Translations under genes and position numbers: made by a program
The notes under the pieces: model-generated
The model's input: the letters and a program-made list of their open reading frames with translations, nothing else
What the model was told of the DNA's origin: nothing
Database searches by the model: none
Assembly: GCA_002421845.1 (NCBI GenBank)
Contig: DISL01000048.1
Location: 1 to 19,629, forward strand
Length of the DNA stretch: 19,629 nucleotides
DNA from: Epsilonproteobacteria bacterium UBA6211
GTDB lineage: Bacteria; Campylobacterota; Campylobacteria; Campylobacterales; Arcobacteraceae
Reading direction: 5' to 3'
Shown: piece by piece, positions 6,328 through 13,742 of the stretch
How the letters are laid out: each line of letters begins with the position of its first letter
Position numbering within the stretch: position 1 is the first letter of the stretch

Positions 6328-7082
6328 GAGCAGAACTTAGTAAAAAAATCACAAAGCTTGTTGGCAAAACAAATGCACACTACGGTCTTATTCAAGAGGG
6401 TGATAAGGTACTTGTAGGATTTAGTGGAGGTAAAGACTCTACTACTTTAATCCATGCTCTTAAACACTTGCAACGTGTTGCACCATTTGACTTTGAGTTT
6501 AAGGCTGTAACAATAACTTATGGTATGGGTGAGAGAGTGGAATTTCTTAGTGAGCATTGTAAACAATACGGAATAGACCATATGATAGTGGATACCGAGA
6601 TTTTTGACCTTTCAAAGGATAAAATCAGAAAAAATAGTTCATTTTGCTCGTTTTTTTCTAGGATGAGAAGAGGGTATTTATATACTACGGCTCAAGAACT
6701 AGGCTACAATAAACTTGCTCTTGGTCACCATCTTGATGATGCTATGGAGTCGTTTTTTATGAATTTCTTTTATAACGGTGCTATGAGAAGTATGCCTCCT
6801 ATATATAAGGCTGAAAATGGTCTGTATGTAATAAGACCTTTGATATTTTGCCGTGAAAAACAGCTTGACGGTTTTGCAAAAACAAATAACTTTAGCGTAA
6901 TAGGTGATGAAGCTTGTCCTGCTATGAGATTTGATATTAAGATGCCTTATGCAAGAGAAAATACCAAAAAACTATTGGCAAAACTTGAAGAGGAAAATCC
7001 TGAGATTTTCGTATCTATGAAAAGTGCATTTGAAAATATCCACGATAGCACTTTTTTTGATAAGGATAGATTTAAACTTTAG
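6324..7082 (+). CDS. ttcA: TtcA-family tRNA thiolation protein (PP-loop ATPase) with a missing cluster cysteine
   Basis: TtcA makes 2-thiocytidine at tRNA position 32, using ATP and a [4Fe-4S] cluster. The 252 residues contain the PP-loop SGGKDS (34-39), the RMRRGYLYT segment, GHHLDDAMESFFMN (134-147) and RPLIFCREKQ (171-180). Enterobacterial TtcA has CxxC here, followed by a later cysteine, as cluster ligands. This protein has C108-S-F-F111, so the second cysteine is Phe, while C198 aligns with the third. The substitution is in frame with no sign of decay; it may be normal for this clade, and the target may differ, so the symbol is by family. Translation is coupled to the globin gene by ATGA. 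A repeat tract and a terminator follow directly. Confidence 0.8.
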   Translation: MRAELSKKITKLVGKTNAHYGLIQEGDKVLVGFSGGKDSTTLIHALKHLQRVAPFDFEFKAVTITYGMGERVEFLSEHCKQYGIDHMIVDTEIFDLSKDKIRKNSSFCSFFSRMRRGYLYTTAQELGYNKLALGHHLDDAMESFFMNFFYNGAMRSMPPIYKAENGLYVIRPLIFCREKQLDGFAKTNNFSVIGDEACPAMRFDIKMPYARENTKKLLAKLEEENPEIFVSMKSAFENIHDSTFFDKDRFKL

Positions 7083-7101
7083 TGAGTAGTGGGTAGTGAG
7101 T
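7081..7101 (+). repeat. Heptamer repeat tract on the ttcA stop codon
   Basis: Units are agtgagt, agtgggt, agtgagt, then agg. The last two bases of the ttcA TAG stop are the first two of the tract. TGA and TAG recur every seven bases, so all three frames are closed. It lies directly before the terminator hairpin. Confidence 0.85.
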
Positions 7102-7102
7102 A

Positions 7103-7133
7103 GGAACGCCGACTGTAGTCGGTTTTCCTTTTT
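7103..7133 (+). terminator. Rho-independent terminator of the globin-ttcA operon
   Basis: The core stem CCGAC/GTCGG (7109-7113 with 7118-7122) has a TGTA loop. An outer GGAA/TTCC stem (7103-7106 with 7125-7128) encloses it, and a run of five T follows (7129-7133). The position, 20 bases after the ttcA stop, fits. Confidence 0.75.
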
Positions 7134-7184
7134 ATACTGTTTTATGTCAATAAGTATAATATTATAATAATTATATTTATATTA

Positions 7185-7193
7185 TGCTAGAAT
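7185..7193 (+). promoter_or_regulatory. Extended -10 promoter for the rhuM-like gene
   Basis: TGC followed by TAGAAT (7188-7193) is an extended -10 motif 32 bases before the start codon, within AT-rich DNA downstream of the ttcA terminator. A second TATAAT lies at 7155-7160. This gives the gene its own transcription unit. Confidence 0.5.
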
Positions 7194-7225
7194 TGTAGAT
7201 ATTAAAGTATTTACAAGGATAGCAT

Positions 7226-8104
7226 ATGTCAAATATAGTTGTTTATAATGATGGGGAGTTGGAGTTGAAGGTATCAGTGAATAATGATACTTTATGGCTT
7301 ACTCAGAAGCAATTGGGTGAGCTTTTTGATGTGGAATCACATAATATTACATATCATATTAAAAATATTTACAAACAAAAAGAACTTTATGAAAATTCAA
7401 CTACTCAAAAAATTAGAGTAGTTCAAAAAGAGGGCAATAGAAATATTGAAAGAAATGTAGATCATTATAACCTTGATATGATTATATCAATAGGTTATAG
7501 AGTCAATTCAATCACAGCTACTAAATTCAGACAATGGGCTACATCAGTACTAAAAAACTACATCCAAAATGGATATGCTATAAATCAATACAAGATAAAT
7601 GAGCTAAGACTATCTTCACTTGAAAATGATGTAGAAACTATAAAATCTCATATCAAAAACAACTCTCTTGAACTAAAACAAGGGATATTTTATAATGGGC
7701 AAATATTTCAAGGAAACTTTTTTACTAAAGTAAAAACCGCATTTGCTAGTTTTGATGCTTATATTTTTGTATCTGATTTGATAAAAAGTGCTAAAAAATC
7801 TATAATTCTTATAGATAACTATATTGATGAATCTACTCTGACACTTTTTTCTAAAAATCCAAATATCAAAATTAAGATTTTTACAAATAATATCTCAAAA
7901 CAAATTCAACTTGATATTGATAAATACAATAAACAATATAATAATCTTGAAGTACAAGTCACAAAAAACTTTCATGATAGATTTATAATACTTGATGAAA
8001 ATGATGTTTATCATATAGGTGCTAGTTTGAAAGATTTGGGTAATAAAGTTTTTGCATTTAGCAAAATAAGTATTAATTGTAGTGATATTTTGAGTAAACT
8101 ATAA
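7226..8104 (+). CDS. RhuM family protein with degenerate phospholipase-D-like C-terminal domain
   Basis: The N-terminal part (about 1-120) is a RhuM-type domain: LWLTQKQLGELFDV, VESHNITYHIKNIY and DMIISIGYRVNS followed by FRQWATSVLKNYI. A probable coiled coil spans about 121-150. The C-terminal part (about 165-292) resembles a phospholipase-D nuclease fold: SIILIDNYIDESTL, then FHDRFIILDE and VYHIGASLKDLG. The catalytic HxK is H250-D-R252, so Arg replaces Lys; activity is unclear. RhuM proteins occur in mobile and pathogenicity islands and their biochemical role is unresolved. It has its own promoter, the AAGGAT ribosome site and a downstream hairpin, so it is probably a stand-alone accessory gene. 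Confidence 0.85.
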   Translation: MSNIVVYNDGELELKVSVNNDTLWLTQKQLGELFDVESHNITYHIKNIYKQKELYENSTTQKIRVVQKEGNRNIERNVDHYNLDMIISIGYRVNSITATKFRQWATSVLKNYIQNGYAINQYKINELRLSSLENDVETIKSHIKNNSLELKQGIFYNGQIFQGNFFTKVKTAFASFDAYIFVSDLIKSAKKSIILIDNYIDESTLTLFSKNPNIKIKIFTNNISKQIQLDIDKYNKQYNNLEVQVTKNFHDRFIILDENDVYHIGASLKDLGNKVFAFSKISINCSDILSKL

Positions 8105-8108
8105 GAAT

Positions 8109-8132
8109 GAATCCCGATTATTGTCGGGATTC
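8109..8132. terminator. Hairpin between convergent rhuM-like and psiE-like genes
   Basis: GAATCCCGA (8109-8117) and TCGGGATTC (8124-8132) form a perfect nine-pair stem with a six-base loop. It lies four bases after the rhuM-like stop, and its left side overlaps the stop and last codons of the facing gene. A T8 run comes only at about 8150, so it is a likely but not classical bidirectional terminator. Confidence 0.6.
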
Positions 8133-8540
8133 TGAGTTATCTGGTGATGTTTTTTTTGCTATATATCTAAGCAAGAATAAAAATAAAATAACACCTGAAA
8201 ATACCAATATATGGAAATTTGTCGGGCTATTAAAAAGTGCGTCAAAAGAGTCTAATTCTTCTTTATTTATCTTTACAACGTTCAAAATAAATTCTCTAAG
8301 GGCTAGTATGATAAAGACATCTATAAGTATCCCTATTTTTACCCTATGTTCTCTAATAAAACTCATTACTGCTCTTACTATTTCTAAGAAAATGATAAAA
8401 TAAAGCATATATATAATAAATTCTAGTAACGAGTTTGTTGCTAGAGCAAAAACGAATAGTATAGAAGCAATTATCAATTCTATATACAATTTATCTTGAA
8501 AAAAAGATGAAAATTTTGATTTTATTTCATTTGTTGACAT
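8118..8540 (-). CDS. PsiE-like four-helix membrane protein
   Basis: The 140 residues contain four predicted TM helices (about 17-35, 38-60, 68-88, 108-127). The family signature is the loop EIVRAVMSFIREHRVKIG (53-70), followed by a helix with LIDVFIILALREFIL. PsiE proteins are named for phosphate-starvation induction in E. coli; their molecular role is unknown. The start has an unusually complete ribosome site, AAGGAGGT at 8552-8545, stronger than any neighbour's. It is divergent from the hydrogenase operon. A functional link to the hydrogenase cannot be shown. Confidence 0.8.
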   Translation of the reverse strand: MSTNEIKSKFSSFFQDKLYIELIIASILFVFALATNSLLEFIIYMLYFIIFLEIVRAVMSFIREHRVKIGILIDVFIILALREFILNVVKINKEELDSFDALFNSPTNFHILVFSGVILFLFLLRYIAKKTSPDNSESRQ

Positions 8541-8544
8541 AAGT

Positions 8545-8572
8545 TACCTCCTTGTAAATTTGGTGAATTATA
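8545..8572 (-). promoter_or_regulatory. -10 element and full Shine-Dalgarno of the psiE-like gene
   Basis: On the minus strand TATAAT (8572-8567) lies 26 bases before the ATG, and AAGGAGGT (8552-8545) four bases before it. The complete anti-16S match stands out, because other genes here mostly use AAGGA or weaker. Confidence 0.55.
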
Positions 8573-8629
8573 TCGAAAAAACATTACATTTAGGTAGCCA
8601 TTTATAAGCTAGTTTTAATATTTAAAGAT

Positions 8630-8635
8630 TATAAT
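8630..8635 (+). promoter_or_regulatory. -10 element of the hydrogenase operon
   Basis: TATAAT, preceded by AAAGAT, lies 20 bases before the GTG start of the fusion gene, implying a very short leader. AAAGGA at 8645-8650 is the ribosome site. No operator for a known regulator was recognised. Confidence 0.45.
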
Positions 8636-8655
8636 ATAACAAAAAAAGGAATAAC

Positions 8656-11043
8656 GTGCAGATATTGATTGTAGGCGGTGGTATCAGTGCTTCTTATTTG
8701 GCTCGTAATATACTTGCTAAAAATCAGGACGTTCAGATTACTATACTTAGTGATGAACCGTATTTGCCTTATGACAGAATACATTTATGCTCAATAGTGT
8801 CTTGTGAAAAAGATGAAAATGAACTTAAACTTGATATTCCATCTGTTGTAGATATAAAGCTAAATGAAAAAGTGGTATCCGTAAATAATGAGTCAAAAAC
8901 TGTAAATACTACAAATAATATATATTCATACGACAAATTAATCATTGCTACCGGCTCTCGTCCAAAAAGTATATTTAAAGATAATTTCTCAAATGTGGCT
9001 ACTTTTAGAAGTATAGGCGATAGTAGAAAAATAGCTAGTGGGATTAGAAATAAAAATGTTGTGATTTTCGGTTCAGGTCCTATCGGCTTGGAAATACTTG
9101 ACGTACTCAAAAGTATGAAAGAACCGAAACACATATATTTGATATGTAGAGGCAAAAATCTATATTCAAAAGATTTGGCAAATGATTTGGTAAATTTTAT
9201 ATATAGTTCTTATTCCGGCGGTAAAATAACAGTCAGTTTTGATGATGAGATAGTAGGCTATGATACCGATTATGAAGAAATATCAACCATCAAAACAAGA
9301 AACCATATCATAAAAAATCCTTTTATCATTCAAGGTGTCGGAATAGAGCCTAATATTGAGTTTGCTAAAAAATCTTTGGATACCGCAAATGGGATTTTGG
9401 TAGATGATGATATGCAAACAAGTGCTAGGGATGTTTATTGTGTAGGTGAAGCGAGTGAACTAAGACAAAGCGGATTTATAGCAAAGCGTGTAAAAGAGTG
9501 TACCTTAGAAGCAAACGTAGCTATTGCGTCAATATTCGGTGAAACGGCAAGATTTGAGGTCGATATAAGTATAGAGACGCTGAAAGTAAAAGATTTTGAA
9601 CTTACCGATATAGGAAGTGTTGATTATAAATCAGATAGTTCCAATGAAACGATGATAGTCAAACAAAAAGATAGTTTATCGCAGTTTGTAATAAATCCAT
9701 CGGGAGAGCTTGTAAAATTTATAGGTATAAACGTAAATCTTGATTTTAGTTATATAAAAAATGTAATCAAATCTAAGAAAAAGTTTGATTTAGCAGATAT
9801 TTTACAAAATTCCAAAGATGATAAACTTGTGTGTAGTTGTACCAATATGTACAAAAATGATTTGATTAAACTTATACAAGACAATGAAGTAACCGACTTT
9901 GTGGACTTGGGTAATTATACACAAACCGGTAGGGTATGCGGAAGATGTAAACAAGATGTTTTTGAGATAGTTAAAAATTACGCTTGTGCAGAAAAAACAT
10001 CTACGCCAAGAGTAGATAAAAAACTAGAATTAGCAAAAAAAAGGGTAGAGAAATTTAATACTTTGCACCCTCAAAACAAAATAGATATTGAGAGTTTTGA
10101 TAAAGCACTTGAAGGGTTTGAGCTTAAAAAAGAGTATAACAAATGGATTTCCATGCTAACAGCCAATCTAAGGCTTCATCCATCATTTGAGAGTACCGTA
10201 TCAAAAGGGATAAAAAACCTCAATAAAATACCTGTTATTTGGCTTGAACTTGCTGATTGTAGCGGAAATAGCGAGAGCTTTATTAAATCAAACTCACCTA
10301 CCGTTAGTGAGCTTATACTAGATTATATTTCGCTGGATTATCATGAGCTTTTGATGTATAGTAGCGGTGATGATAGTGAAAGTTATCTTGATGAGGTAAT
10401 AAAAAAATATAAAAACGAGTATATTTTGATAGTTGAAGGGGCAGTTCCGCTTGGGCTTGACGGGAAGTTTTTGAGAATAGGAAGACACGGTGAGAGTGGG
10501 CTTGAACTTTTGAGAAGATGTGCAAATGATGCAAAAGTGATACTTAGTGTAGGAAGTTGTGCCTATGACGGCGGAGTGGTGGCAATAGAGCCTAATCCTA
10601 CTAAAGCAGTCGGTGTAAGTGAGGCTTTGCAAAGGGATGACATCATCAATCTACCAGGATGTCCTACAAATCCTATTAATATAGTCGGTACTTTGGTATA
10701 TTTTCTTATGTTTGAAGAGTTGCCGGAACTCGATACCAAAAACAGACCTCTTTGGGCTTATAGGTATAGAGTACATGATAACTGCGAAAGAAGAGGGCAT
10801 TATGAACTAGGAGAGTTTGTGACCGAATGGGGAGATGAAGGTGCTAAAAAAGGGTGGTGTTTGTTTAAGATGGGGTGTAAAGGACCGTATGCAGACCTTA
10901 ATTGTTCTTTGATGAAGTTTAATGACGGTTCAAGTTGGCCTGTACAAGCAGGTCATGGATGTTTTGCGTGTGGACAGGGGAAAATAGCCTTTGAACTATA
11001 TGCAAACCAAAGAGAACTACCTACTACGGAAGGACAAAAGTGA
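8656..11043 (+). CDS. Fusion: FAD/NAD(P) oxidoreductase + BFD [2Fe-2S] domain + [NiFe]-hydrogenase small subunit
   Basis: One unbroken 795-residue frame holds three modules. (1) Residues 1-300 form a NirB/rubredoxin-reductase-like flavoprotein: FAD motif VGGGISAS (6-13), EPYLPYDRIHLC (34-45), ATGSRP (98-103), second dinucleotide fold FGSGPIGLE (138-146) and VYCVGE (260-265). (2) Residues 390-445 form a BFD-like [2Fe-2S] domain with C393, C395, C428 and C431. (3) After a helical linker (450-522), residues 525-780 form a complete small subunit. Proximal cluster ligands are C535, C635 and C669, with N538 replacing the usual second Cys; distal ligands are H707, C710, C735 and C741; medial ligands are C750, C769 and C772, as for a [3Fe-4S] cluster. 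There is no Tat signal, so it is cytoplasmic. The GTG start follows AAAGGA. The stop overlaps the large-subunit GTG (GTGA). I infer electron flow from H2 through Fe-S and FAD to a soluble carrier. Confidence 0.92.
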   Translation: MQILIVGGGISASYLARNILAKNQDVQITILSDEPYLPYDRIHLCSIVSCEKDENELKLDIPSVVDIKLNEKVVSVNNESKTVNTTNNIYSYDKLIIATGSRPKSIFKDNFSNVATFRSIGDSRKIASGIRNKNVVIFGSGPIGLEILDVLKSMKEPKHIYLICRGKNLYSKDLANDLVNFIYSSYSGGKITVSFDDEIVGYDTDYEEISTIKTRNHIIKNPFIIQGVGIEPNIEFAKKSLDTANGILVDDDMQTSARDVYCVGEASELRQSGFIAKRVKECTLEANVAIASIFGETARFEVDISIETLKVKDFELTDIGSVDYKSDSSNETMIVKQKDSLSQFVINPSGELVKFIGINVNLDFSYIKNVIKSKKKFDLADILQNSKDDKLVCSCTNMYKNDLIKLIQDNEVTDFVDLGNYTQTGRVCGRCKQDVFEIVKNYACAEKTSTPRVDKKLELAKKRVEKFNTLHPQNKIDIESFDKALEGFELKKEYNKWISMLTANLRLHPSFESTVSKGIKNLNKIPVIWLELADCSGNSESFIKSNSPTVSELILDYISLDYHELLMYSSGDDSESYLDEVIKKYKNEYILIVEGAVPLGLDGKFLRIGRHGESGLELLRRCANDAKVILSVGSCAYDGGVVAIEPNPTKAVGVSEALQRDDIINLPGCPTNPINIVGTLVYFLMFEELPELDTKNRPLWAYRYRVHDNCERRGHYELGEFVTEWGDEGAKKGWCLFKMGCKGPYADLNCSLMKFNDGSSWPVQAGHGCFACGQGKIAFELYANQRELPTTEGQK

Positions 11044-12707
11044 AGAAGATAATAATAGACCCCATAACAAGAATAGAGGGGCATTTAAGGGTAGAAGTAG
11101 AGTTAGACGATACAAATACGGTAACCAATGCAAACGTAAGCGGTACTATGTTTCGCGGTATTGAGATATTATTGCAAAATAGAAAGCCTATAGATGCACC
11201 TCTTATCGCTCAAAGAATATGTGGAGTATGTACAAATGTCCATTATCGTGCTTCTATGAGTGCGGTGGAGGATATGTACGGTGTAGGAATACCTACAAAT
11301 GCAAAAATTATAAGAGACCTTGTAGCTCTTAGTTTGTTTGTTCAAGACCATATAGTACATTATTATCATCTCCATTCCCTTGATTTTGTAGATATTAGTA
11401 GTGCATTAAATGCAAATATACAAAAAGCAAATGAAGAGGCTTTTTTGTATTGTGACAACCCTTATAGAAACTCCATTTCTCATCTTGAAGCTATAAAAGA
11501 GAAGTTAAATACTTTTGTAAGTGCGGGAAGGCTTGGGATATTTGCCAAAAACTATTCAAATCACGGAGCATATAAGTTTAACAGTGAACAAAATCTTATC
11601 CATATGTCCCACTATTTTGAGGCTTTGAGAATACAAAAAGAGCTAGGTAAGGCAATAGCAATATTCGGCGGTAAGACACCACACCCTCAATATATGGTGC
11701 TTGGAGGAGTTACATGTGTAGCCGATATGCTAAATCCACAAAGAATCAACGATTTTTTATTTATTATAAGAGATGTTAATGATTTTATAAATAGGGCTTA
11801 TATGCCTGATATGAAGATGCTATGCCATGCATACAAAGAGGATATAAAAGCAAAAGCGGGATATGGACTCGGTAATTTTATGTGTGTAGGCGGTTATAGT
11901 TTCGGTGAGAGTTCTAGGCTATTTGAAACAGGTGTCATAAGAGGATTGGATTTGCAAAACGTGGAAAGTTTTGATGAAACAAAGATAACCGAAGAGGTGA
12001 CCCATAGCTGGTATAAAGGGGAGAAACAAAAGCCTTTAGATACTAATACGGATATACATTATACCGATTATAATGAAGATGGAAGTCTAAAAAGCGATGA
12101 TAGGTATAGTTGGATAAAATCGCCACGATATGACGGTATATCGGTAGAGGTGGGACCTCTTGCAAGGATGATAGTGGGGTATGCAAAAAACTCAAAGATA
12201 ATAAAACCTTATATCGATAAATTTATGCAAGAAAATAATATACAAATAGAGGATTTTTGTTCTTATATCGGTAGAAATATAGCAAGGGCAATAGAGGCTG
12301 ATATTTGTTGTGAGTTTATATTTGATTTTGTTAATGATTTGCTAGAAAATATCAAATACTACAATGACCAAACATGTACAAAATACAAATACGATGAACT
12401 AAGAAAAACTGCAAGGGGTAGAGCGTTTTTTGAAGTACCAAGGGGAGTTTTGTCTCACTTCGTAAACTCCGTAGATGATAAAATAGTGAACTATCAAGTG
12501 ATTGCTCCTACCACGTGGAACGCATCACCTAGAGATGAAAACGGTAAAATGGGTGCTTATGAGAGTGCTTTGGTGGGATTGAAAGTGTTAAATCCCGATG
12601 AACCAATAGAGGTGTTGAGGGTTATTCGCTCCTTTGATCCTTGTATCGCATGTGCAGTTCATATAGTAGATAGCAAAGGTAAAGATATGTCTAGGTTTAG
12701 GGTGTGA
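11040..12707 (+). CDS. [NiFe]-hydrogenase large (catalytic) subunit, group 2-like
   Basis: The 555-residue subunit binds the Ni-Fe(CN)2CO site that splits H2. The N-terminal motif RICGVCTNVH (59-68) supplies C61 and C64, and the C-terminal motif DPCIACAVH (533-541) supplies C535 and C538. Fourteen residues follow H541, so a HyaD/HupD-type endopeptidase should cleave after His; neither that gene nor any hyp maturation gene is in the window. The GTG start overlaps the fusion gene's stop by four bases, with AAGGA before it, giving coupled and probably equimolar synthesis. I place it near group 2 (cytoplasmic uptake) because the partner lacks an export signal and because of its CxGN proximal motif; a tree would settle 2d versus others. 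Gene names vary in this clade, so none is given. Confidence 0.95.
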   Translation: MKKIIIDPITRIEGHLRVEVELDDTNTVTNANVSGTMFRGIEILLQNRKPIDAPLIAQRICGVCTNVHYRASMSAVEDMYGVGIPTNAKIIRDLVALSLFVQDHIVHYYHLHSLDFVDISSALNANIQKANEEAFLYCDNPYRNSISHLEAIKEKLNTFVSAGRLGIFAKNYSNHGAYKFNSEQNLIHMSHYFEALRIQKELGKAIAIFGGKTPHPQYMVLGGVTCVADMLNPQRINDFLFIIRDVNDFINRAYMPDMKMLCHAYKEDIKAKAGYGLGNFMCVGGYSFGESSRLFETGVIRGLDLQNVESFDETKITEEVTHSWYKGEKQKPLDTNTDIHYTDYNEDGSLKSDDRYSWIKSPRYDGISVEVGPLARMIVGYAKNSKIIKPYIDKFMQENNIQIEDFCSYIGRNIARAIEADICCEFIFDFVNDLLENIKYYNDQTCTKYKYDELRKTARGRAFFEVPRGVLSHFVNSVDDKIVNYQVIAPTTWNASPRDENGKMGAYESALVGLKVLNPDEPIEVLRVIRSFDPCIACAVHIVDSKGKDMSRFRV

Positions 12708-12739
12708 TTACATTTAATATAATTAATATATTTATAAAT

Positions 12740-12754
12740 ATTGCAAAATGCAAT
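12740..12754. promoter_or_regulatory. Palindrome, possible operator, upstream of the BRO/DinD-like gene
   Basis: ATTGCA AAA TGCAAT is a perfect inverted repeat with a three-base centre, in the 110-base gap between the hydrogenase and the BRO-like gene and 64 bases before the latter's start. No T run follows, so it is unlikely to be a terminator. A weak TATACT (12784-12789) lies downstream. Autoregulation by the phage-type protein is conceivable. Confidence 0.3.
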
Positions 12755-12817
12755 GTTTCTTATGTGGCTTCTAAAAAAATAGTTATACTTCGTTATCTAA
12801 ACTATTAGGAGTTGATA

Positions 12818-13648
12818 ATGCCTATAAACAATCAATATAAACTATCTATTTTTAAAGGTAAAGAGATAAGAAAAACCATTTATAATGATGAATGGTGGTT
12901 TAGTATCGTAGATGTAGTAGAAGTTTTAACAGATACGGTTAATGCAACTGATTATATTAAAAAAATGAAAAAGAGAGATTTAGAACTATCCAAAGGGTGG
13001 GGACAAATTGTCACCCCCCTTGCTATAGAAACTAAAGGTGGAATGCAAAAATTGAATTGTGCTAACACGGAGGGAGTTTTTCGTATTATTCAGTCTATTC
13101 CATCTCCTAAAGCAGAACCGTTTAAAAAATGGTTGGCAAAGGTTGGATATGAAAGGGTTCAGGAGATAGAAGACCCTGAACTTGCTATACAAAGGACTAG
13201 AGAGCTTTATAAGTCTAAAGGTTACAGTGACGATTGGATAGAAAAAAGAGTCCGTGGTATAGTAATAAGAGAAGAGCTTACAAATGAGTGGCAAAAAAGA
13301 GGTGTTGAAGGACAAAGTAATTATGCTATTTTAACAGCTGAGATTAGTAAAGCAACTTTCGGAATGACGCCAAAAGAGTATAAAGAGTTTAAAAATCTTA
13401 AAAAAGAAAATTTAAGAGACCATATGACTGACTTGGAGTTAATATTTTCAATGTTAGGAGAAAGAGCAACTACGGAGATAACGAAAGTAAAAGATACCAA
13501 AGGTTTTGATGGGCTAAAAAATGATGCTATAGACGGTGGTAAAATAGCTGGGGATGCAAAAAAAGCCTTAGAATTAAAAACAGGTCAAAATGTAAGTACC
13601 GAAGAAAACTATTTATCTATAAAGGAATCTAAAAAAATAGAAAAATGA
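12818..13648 (+). CDS. BRO-N / DinD-like phage-type protein
   Basis: The 276-residue protein opens with a BRO-N-like domain (about 5-115: YNDEWWFSIVDVVEVLTDT, then NTEGVFRIIQSIPSPKAEPFKKWL), typical of prophage antirepressors. A DinD-like C-terminal part follows (about 116-265: SDDWIEKRVRGIVIREELTNEW, then LKKENLRDHMTDLELIF). DinD is an SOS-induced inhibitor of RecA-mediated strand exchange in E. coli; BRO-N proteins bind DNA. I choose the ATG at 12818 over the TTG at 12812 because AGGAG ends directly before the TTG. No other phage genes adjoin, so it appears as a lone accessory insertion between the hydrogenase and the aroB operon. No LexA-type box was recognised. Confidence 0.8.
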   Translation: MPINNQYKLSIFKGKEIRKTIYNDEWWFSIVDVVEVLTDTVNATDYIKKMKKRDLELSKGWGQIVTPLAIETKGGMQKLNCANTEGVFRIIQSIPSPKAEPFKKWLAKVGYERVQEIEDPELAIQRTRELYKSKGYSDDWIEKRVRGIVIREELTNEWQKRGVEGQSNYAILTAEISKATFGMTPKEYKEFKNLKKENLRDHMTDLELIFSMLGERATTEITKVKDTKGFDGLKNDAIDGGKIAGDAKKALELKTGQNVSTEENYLSIKESKKIEK

Positions 13649-13700
13649 TAATAGCTATATAAAAATATGTACCAAAAATCACATAAAATTTACCTATAAT

Positions 13701-13710
13701 TTGGTATAAT
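13701..13710 (+). promoter_or_regulatory. Promoter of the aroB operon
   Basis: TATAAT (13705-13710) preceded by TTTGG forms an extended -10 element 32 bases before the aroB ATG. An upstream CTATAAT lies at 13694-13700. As the following five genes are closely packed, this could drive them all. Confidence 0.6.
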
Positions 13711-13742
13711 CTAAAGAAATTTAAATTTTATAAAGAGATAAA

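Noticed and set aside
8107..8403. 98-residue open frame on the plus strand
   Set aside because: It is antisense to the PsiE-like gene, which has family motifs and a full Shine-Dalgarno; this frame mirrors its membrane helices.
8769..9155. 128-residue minus-strand open frame
   Set aside because: It is a shadow of the FAD domain of the fusion protein with no recognisable motif.
8656..11043. Possibility that the fusion is a frameshift or misassembly artefact
   Set aside because: The frame is unbroken, base composition is even across the junction, and a structured linker of about 70 residues joins the domains; raw reads would settle it.
12740..12754. Palindrome after the hydrogenase operon as its terminator
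   Set aside because: The stem is only six pairs, AT-rich, and lacks a following T run; an operator is the better weak guess.
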